Assembly: GCA_005885165.1 (NCBI GenBank)
Contig: VAXR01000084.1
Span: 1-16,922 of the forward strand
Reading direction: 5' to 3'
Length of the DNA stretch: 16,922 bases
From: Actinomycetota bacterium
Lineage (GTDB): Bacteria; Actinomycetota; Thermoleophilia; Solirubrobacterales; Thermoleophilaceae
Every line of letters starts with the position of its first letter. Within the stretch, counting starts at the first letter, position 1. This document shows positions 12,825 to 16,922 of the stretch, piece by piece. Made by a program: the position numbers and the translations under genes. The notes beneath the pieces were generated by a model. The model searched no databases. It saw only the letters and a list, made by a program, of their open reading frames with translations, and was not told the DNA's origin.

Positions 12825-14501
12825 GTGGAGGGGCGTGGGCACTCAGACGAGCGCAGGCGGCGGCTGACGCGCCGCGGTGCGCCCGCGCTCGGCGGCGCCT
12901 TCCTGGTCATCCTGCTGATCGTCCTGATCGCCAGCAGCGGGCCCTCGCCCGCGATCGGCGTGGCACGGCGGTTCACACACGCTTGGGAGCGCTCGGACTA
13001 CCGGGCGATGTACGCGATGCTGACCCCCGCTGCGCGGCGCGGGATCGACGCGGCGGGCTTCACCGAGGCGTACCGGACGGCAGCCGACACCGCCACGGCC
13101 ACCGGCGTCGCCGCCGGAAAGGTGAGCGAGACCCACGGAGGAGCGCGCGTGCAGATGGCGGTCCGGACCCGCATCTTCGGGACGATCAAGGCCAGGCTCG
13201 AGCTGCCCGTGAGCCACTCCAGGGTCGCGTGGTCGAGGGATCTCGTCTTCCCCGGCCTGCGGCACGGCGAGGCCCTCACGCGCCGCAGCGATCCGCCGCC
13301 GCGCGCGGCTATCCAGGCCGCCGACGGCGCGCCGATCGTCTCGGGACCCGCGCAGTCCCGGACCCCGAGTGCCGCCGGTAGGGGGATCGCCGGCCAGATG
13401 GGCGTCCCGCAGAACCCGGCCGATATCGAGGCGCTGTACGCACGCGGCTTCCCGCAGGGCCGGCCGGTCGGGCAGGGCGGACTCGAGCGGATCCTCGAGC
13501 AGCGCGTAGCCGGGCGGCCGGGCGGCACGCTCCTCGAGGGGCGGCGCGTGGTGAGGCGCGCGGCGAGTCACCCTGCGCAAGCGGTCAGGACCACGATCGA
13601 CCTCCATATCGAGGCGGCGGCGGTCAGCGCGCTCGGCGGCCGGCTCGGGGGCGTCGCGGCGCTCGACCCGCACACCGGCCAGGTGCGCGCGCTGGCCGGC
13701 ATCGCCTTTTCCGGACCCCAGCCGCCAGGATCGACGTTCAAGCTCGTCACATTGGCCGCGGTACTGACCGGCCATGTGGCGAAGCCGACCGACACGTTCC
13801 CGGTCGCGACCCACGCGCTGATCGACGGCGTGCCGCTCGACAACGCGAACGGCGAGTCGTGCGGCGGCACGCTCGAGAACGCGTTCGTCCAGTCATGCAA
13901 CTCGGTGTTCGCGCCGCTCGGCGTGAGGGTCGGGGCGAAGCGCCTTGTCGACATGGCCGAGCGCTTTGGCTTCAACGACCCCGCTCCGTTCCCGGGTGCG
14001 AAGCCGAGCACGATCCCGCATCCGGACGGGATCACCTCGAACCTCGACCTCGGGTCGACCGCCATCGGCCAGGGCAAGGTCCTCGCCACGCCGCTCGAGA
14101 TGGCGAGCATCGCGCAGGCGATCGCGGCCGGCGGCGTCCAGTACCGGCCCACGATCGTGGCCGGACCGCGTCCGTTCCCGAGACGCGCGATCGACCGCCG
14201 CATCGCTCGCACGATGCGTCGCCTGATGGTGGAGGTCGTGAGGCGGGGAACCGGCACGTCGGCGGCCCTCCCGACGGTCGAGGTGGCCGGGAAGACGGGC
14301 ACCGCCGAGCTCGGGAACACGCGTGGCCCGAACGCCACGAGCGGCGGCGCCGCGAACACGGATGCCTGGTTCGCGAGCTTCGCGCCCGCCAAGCACGCCC
14401 GCATCGCGGTCGGGGTGATGCTGATCCGCGCGGGGGCGGGCGGCCAGACCGCGGCGCCCGTCGCGAGGCAGGTGCTGAGCGCCGCGCTGAGCCGAGGCTA
14501 G
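12825..14501 (+). CDS. Penicillin-binding protein, transpeptidase class B
   Basis: About 558 aa. A basic cytoplasmic tail (RRRRLTRRG), one membrane anchor (ALGGAFLVILLIVLIASS, about 21-38), then an NTF2/MecA_N-like domain (about 43-145, RFTHAWERSDYRAMYAMLTP), a linker domain with IQAADGAPIVSG and GLERILEQRVAG, and the transpeptidase domain from about 255. Active-site motifs are STFK (S303, K306), SCN (357-359) and KTG (490-492) in order, so it should crosslink cell-wall peptidoglycan outside the membrane and bind beta-lactams. The GTG at 12825 is chosen because it opens directly at the basic tail and membrane anchor; an in-frame ATG at 12567 would overlap the small gene and adds a random-looking stretch. 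Convergent with the lipoprotein gene 13 nt downstream. Confidence 0.92.
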   Translation: MEGRGHSDERRRRLTRRGAPALGGAFLVILLIVLIASSGPSPAIGVARRFTHAWERSDYRAMYAMLTPAARRGIDAAGFTEAYRTAADTATATGVAAGKVSETHGGARVQMAVRTRIFGTIKARLELPVSHSRVAWSRDLVFPGLRHGEALTRRSDPPPRAAIQAADGAPIVSGPAQSRTPSAAGRGIAGQMGVPQNPADIEALYARGFPQGRPVGQGGLERILEQRVAGRPGGTLLEGRRVVRRAASHPAQAVRTTIDLHIEAAAVSALGGRLGGVAALDPHTGQVRALAGIAFSGPQPPGSTFKLVTLAAVLTGHVAKPTDTFPVATHALIDGVPLDNANGESCGGTLENAFVQSCNSVFAPLGVRVGAKRLVDMAERFGFNDPAPFPGAKPSTIPHPDGITSNLDLGSTAIGQGKVLATPLEMASIAQAIAAGGVQYRPTIVAGPRPFPRRAIDRRIARTMRRLMVEVVRRGTGTSAALPTVEVAGKTGTAELGNTRGPNATSGGAANTDAWFASFAPAKHARIAVGVMLIRAGAGGQTAAPVARQVLSAALSRG

Positions 14502-14514
14502 GCGCCGCGCGGCC

Positions 14515-15069
14515 TCAGATGTCGAGCTCTACGCGCTTGGTCTGCGGCGGCGCGGTGGGCGACGTGCGTCCCGAGATGAGCAGCTCGAGCGGCCGGTTCT
14601 CCAGGGCGGGCGTCGGGAACTTGAACAGGAGGAGCGCCCCGCCGGTCGGAGCGGAGTAGGCGGCGCTGCCGGTCTCGGGGATGCACGCCGCGTGGCTCAG
14701 CCGCTCGGGCCGGTAGGCGAAGACGTCGCCGGCGGGCAGCGGCAGCGGGTGGAACCGGTTGCCCTGGTTGTCCTCGATCGTGAACTGCGCGAGCGGCGAG
14801 CGGAAGCCGTACTTGTCGTTGCAGACCTTGACGAAGACGCCGTAGAGCGCAAACCCGGGGGGCGCCTCGGGGCCGCTGTAGTACCCGCGGTCCTCGGAGT
14901 CGCGCAGGTTTAGCTCCCGGGTGATGAACACGTTGTAGGAGAGGCCCGCCACCGTCACGGGCTTGCCCTCCCTGCCGACTCCGCCGGGCCGTCCTGACGA
15001 GCAACCGGCCGCGCCGATGGCGACGGCGGCGCACGCGGCAGCGACGCTTGTCAGGCGGCGGGCGCGCAT
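14515..15069 (-). CDS. Lipoprotein, DUF4352-like
   Basis: A 184-aa lipoprotein. The signal peptide ends in a lipobox, IGAAGC, with C23 as the lipid-modified residue, so it is anchored on the outer face of the membrane. The mature part has an Ig-like, strand-rich fold: VTVAGLSYNVFITRELNL, FALYGVFVKVCNDK and QFTIEDNQGNRFHPLPLP resemble the DUF4352 domain of exported binding proteins; LLLFKFPTPALENRPLELLI is the last strand pair. Two cysteines (in VCND and AACIPE) could form a disulfide. The ATG at 15069 gives the lipobox frame. Downstream of the SRPBCC gene by 32 nt on the same strand and probably co-transcribed; convergent with the penicillin-binding protein. Function unknown. Confidence 0.85.
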   Translation of the reverse strand: MRARRLTSVAAACAAVAIGAAGCSSGRPGGVGREGKPVTVAGLSYNVFITRELNLRDSEDRGYYSGPEAPPGFALYGVFVKVCNDKYGFRSPLAQFTIEDNQGNRFHPLPLPAGDVFAYRPERLSHAACIPETGSAAYSAPTGGALLLFKFPTPALENRPLELLISGRTSPTAPPQTKRVELDI

Positions 15070-15101
15070 CGGCGCGGGACTTTAATGGCCCCTCCTTGCA
15101 T

Positions 15102-15647
15102 CTACCCACTGACCTCGCGCGGGCTCACGCCGAAGCGCGGCGCCTTGCGCGGCTCCCAGCTGGCGACGGTCGCCCGCTCGAGCGGGCGCTCGGGGTGCTC
15201 CTCGATGATCACCCGGAGGCGCTCCAGCGCTACCTTCGACTTGCGGCGCAGCCAGCGGCGCGAGCCCAGCCTCTCCTTCACGGCCTCGCGCGGCGTGCCC
15301 GGCTCGCTCCAGATCGTCATGTCCACGCGCGTCAGGCGCTGGCCCTCACGCGAGAGCTCGAACAGCACCTCGCCGCCGCTTCGGTTGTACCGCCCCCCGC
15401 GGGTCGCCTCGACCACCGCCCGTGGACGCTCGGCATCGATGATCTGCGTCTCGACCCAGTGGCGGTACATCGGCGCGTCGAGCCGGTACCGCGCGGCCGC
15501 GCCCACGCCGTGCGAGCGCGGGTGCTCCAGCCTGAACTCGCGCATGTAGTGGTTGGTCCAAGCCGGCCGGTAGGCGAGGTCGGCGATGAAGTCGAAGACC
15601 TCCTCGCGAGGGGCCGAGATGAACGTGTGGACGGTCACAGGCAGCAC
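15102..15647 (-). CDS. SRPBCC (polyketide cyclase/START-like) protein
   Basis: A 181-aa cytoplasmic protein with the SRPBCC helix-grip fold that binds hydrophobic ligands. The family opening is VTVHTFISAPREEVFDFIADLAYRPAW; later GVGAAARYRLDAPM, TQIIDAERPRAVVEATRGG and VLFELSREGQRLTRVDMTIW alternate strands; the C-terminal helix ends in RLRVIIEEH. Start GTG at 15647, with a second GTG at 15638 as an alternative; there is no clear ribosome site for either. It is the first gene of a short minus-strand pair with the lipoprotein and diverges from the small membrane gene at 15730. Ligand unknown. Confidence 0.88.
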   Translation of the reverse strand: MLPVTVHTFISAPREEVFDFIADLAYRPAWTNHYMREFRLEHPRSHGVGAAARYRLDAPMYRHWVETQIIDAERPRAVVEATRGGRYNRSGGEVLFELSREGQRLTRVDMTIWSEPGTPREAVKERLGSRRWLRRKSKVALERLRVIIEEHPERPLERATVASWEPRKAPRFGVSPREVSG

Positions 15648-15729
15648 GGCGCGCGGATTCTAAGGGGGCAGGATCGGGTCGCCCGCTGTTGAAAGCGACG
15701 GGGTGGCTTCGAGATCGACTGCCTCCCGA

Positions 15730-15969
15730 ATGCGCCAGTGGGGACCGGTTGCGGGCGTCGTCGCCCTGGTCTCGCTGCTCTTGATGGGGATCGGGCTGTT
15801 CTGGCTCGCGGACGAGGCCCACTACCGCGGCTGCATCGCGCGCGTCAACGCCACCTATCCGGCCGTCCCGGTGTCGGCGTTCGCGGGCAGCAAGACGGCG
15901 ACCGGGCCGGTGAAGGTCTCGTTCGTGAACGAGCGCACGAAGGCCCTCAAGGACTGCAGCCACTTCTGA
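15730..15969 (+). CDS. Small single-pass membrane protein
   Basis: 79 aa from ATG 15730 (88 aa if GTG 15703 is used). One hydrophobic helix, VAGVVALVSLLLMGIGLFWL (about 7-26), follows a short N-terminus. The outside part has two cysteines (RGCIARVNATYP and LKDCSHF), about 40 residues apart, which could pair. No recognised family; the N-terminal GTG start would add nine polar residues. Divergent from the SRPBCC gene, with no strong ribosome site. Confidence 0.65.
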   Translation: MRQWGPVAGVVALVSLLLMGIGLFWLADEAHYRGCIARVNATYPAVPVSAFAGSKTATGPVKVSFVNERTKALKDCSHF

Positions 15970-15979
15970 GCGAAGCGGT

Positions 15980-15998
15980 CTGAGCGTGGACTGCTCAG
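15980..15998 (+). terminator. Weak hairpin after the small membrane gene
   Basis: CTGAGC and GCTCAG form a 6-bp stem with a 7-nt loop, 10 nt after the stop. No T-run follows. Confidence 0.3.
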
Positions 15999-16030
15999 CG
16001 GGCGGTTGCCAACGCATGGACAACTGGCCG

Positions 16031-16084
16031 AGCGGAGGGCCTCGATTCCGCTTTGTCATCGTAAAGACAGGCCCTGAAAGGGCC
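16031..16084 (+). promoter_or_regulatory. Structured leader upstream of the collagen-like gene
   Basis: Two hairpins: AGCGGA/TCCGCT (16031-16036 with 16047-16052) and GGCCCT-GAA-AGGGCC (16070-16084), the latter ending 12 nt before the start codon. AGGGCC at 16036-16041, in the loop of the first, can also pair with GGCCCT of the second, so two mutually exclusive folds are possible. This does not match a riboswitch family that I know. Confidence 0.35.
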
Positions 16085-16096
16085 GATAAATGATGA

Positions 16097-16922
16097 ATGC
16101 TGCCCTGGACCCGGTCAGCGTGGTTCCGTCGCGCCGTAACTGGTGTATCCACGGCGTTCGTCGCGGTCGTGCTCGCCACCTCGCTCCTCGCCGAGGGGAG
16201 TGCGCTCAAGCGACACAGCGTTCCGTACGCGTCGATCCGCTGCCTCGATGGGCAGAGCGCGGGGCGCGCCCGGCCGCAGGGGGGCTGCCATGGCCGTGAG
16301 GTGATCGTCAAGCAGCGCGGGAAGAACGGGAAGCTCGTCGGCCGGCCGATCGACTACGCCACGCTCGCGCGCCAGATCGCCCACACCCCCGGGTTCTCGC
16401 ATCCGGGCGCGCGCGGCCCAAAGGGCGACCGAGGTGCGCAGGGTCCGGCTGGGTCCGCCGGCTCTCGCGGGCCGGGCGGCTCGCACGGCGCCGGCGGCAC
16501 GAGCGGCACTCGCGGTGCGCAGGGGCCCGCGGGACCGACCGGCGCGGTGGGTGCGGCCGGCGCCCCCGGGCACGACGGCGCGACCGGCGCGCGCGGCCCG
16601 CTGGGCGACCACGGAGCCCGCGGTGAGACCGGCGCTCAGGGACAGCAAGGCGACCGGGGGCCGAAGGGCGAGACCGGCGCTCAGGGCATCCAAGGGGTTC
16701 AGGGCGACGTTGGGCCGCAGGGCCCGCAGGGGGACACCGGTCCGCAGGGCCCGCAGGGGGACACCGGTCCGCAGGGCCCGCAGGGGGACACCGGTCCGCA
16801 GGGCCCGCAGGGGAACACCGGTCCGCAGGGCCCGCAGGGGAACACCGGTCCGCAGGGCCCGCAGGGGAACACCGGTCCGCAGGGCCCGCAGGGCGACGTC
16901 GGGCCGCAGGGCGACGTCGGGC
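16097..16922 (+). CDS. Secreted collagen-like (Gly-X-Y) protein, partial
   Basis: At least 275 aa, open at the right edge. ATG at 16097 opens a signal peptide or anchor (WFRRAVTGVSTAFVAVVLAT, about 9-28; possible cleavage after the LLAEGSA region). Residues about 35-100 are a short non-collagen head containing two cysteines (SIRCLDG and GGCHG). From about residue 104 the frame is unbroken Gly-X-Y (GARGPKGDRG and onward), about 57 triplets, rich in Pro, Gln, Ala and charged residues; from residue 209 it is nearly uniform GPQGDTGPQ or GPQGNTGPQ. Bacterial collagen-like proteins form triple helices on the cell surface. The antisense frame at 16115-16693 is a shadow. The C-terminal end and any wall anchor are outside the window. 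Confidence 0.85.
   Translation, partial: MLPWTRSAWFRRAVTGVSTAFVAVVLATSLLAEGSALKRHSVPYASIRCLDGQSAGRARPQGGCHGREVIVKQRGKNGKLVGRPIDYATLARQIAHTPGFSHPGARGPKGDRGAQGPAGSAGSRGPGGSHGAGGTSGTRGAQGPAGPTGAVGAAGAPGHDGATGARGPLGDHGARGETGAQGQQGDRGPKGETGAQGIQGVQGDVGPQGPQGDTGPQGPQGDTGPQGPQGDTGPQGPQGNTGPQGPQGNTGPQGPQGNTGPQGPQGDVGPQGDVG
16721..16882 (+). repeat. 27-bp coding tandem repeat (GPQGDTGPQ / GPQGNTGPQ)
   Basis: Six head-to-tail units, GGCCCGCAGGGGGACACC and on, of 27 bp each; the first three read GAC (Asp) and the next three AAC (Asn) at one site and otherwise match. A diverged seventh unit (16883-16909) and the start of a GDVGPQ pattern follow to the edge. Identity at synonymous positions implies recent expansion. 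Confidence 0.9.

Noticed and set aside
16115..16693. 192-codon minus-strand frame at the right end
   Set aside because: Antisense of the collagen-like gene; no start signal or domain support.
16721..16922. CRISPR array or intergenic satellite
   Set aside because: Units are contiguous without spacers and keep an open Gly-X-Y frame, so they are protein-coding repeats.

Overview
This is a GC-rich window from a bacterial chromosome. GTG and TTG starts are frequent, genes are tightly packed, and translational overlaps such as GTGA, TAGTGA and ATGA are common. The mix of a MarP-like CvpA-trypsin protease, a class B penicillin-binding protein, Tat export, TetR/SCP2 pairs and many secreted proteins suggests a high-GC actinobacterium. 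A Thermoleophilia (Solirubrobacterales-like) origin is my best guess from general resemblance; it was not tested by a search. The window carries no rRNA, tRNA, CRISPR array, integrase or transposase that I can recognise.

Layout. (1) 1-2848, minus strand: topoisomerase III (topB), then a partial zinc-ribbon protein running off the left edge. (2) 2943-5690: a secreted copper protein (PHM-like part plus C-terminal cupredoxin) on the minus strand, divergent from a TetR regulator that overlaps an SCP2-like gene. Two similar palindromes lie in the 61-bp divergent gap. (3) 5855-7803, plus strand: two exported proteins of unknown function (beta-rich/DUF5666-like with an acidic Ser-Gly-Asp tail; PKD domain) separated by a strong hairpin. 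(4) 7800-12536, minus strand: one long operon reading MarP-like protease, MauE-like membrane protein, MauA-like cysteine-rich Tat protein, MauD-like thioredoxin, a tiny membrane peptide, a multi-pass membrane protein and a conserved hypothetical. It looks like methylamine-dehydrogenase light-chain maturation machinery with no heavy chain (MauB) in view. (5) 12613-14501, plus: a small basic protein and a penicillin-binding protein. (6) 14515-15647, minus: an SRPBCC protein and a lipoprotein. (7) 15730-16922, plus: a small membrane protein and the start of a secreted collagen-like protein with a 27-bp tandem repeat, cut by the right edge.

The most striking structure is a perfect 545-bp inverted repeat (8449-8993 and 9051-9595, 57-bp spacer) inside the mau-like operon. 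It breaks the end of the MauD-like gene and creates a truncated, oppositely oriented copy of the downstream membrane gene. Flipping the spacer and dropping the right arm restores a coherent operon in which the MauD-like frame ends in an ATGA overlap with the small membrane ORF. I therefore read the inverted repeat as a fold-back rearrangement, either real and recent or an assembly/amplification artefact. Anyone using this annotation should treat the gene ends between about 8990 and 9700 as unreliable.
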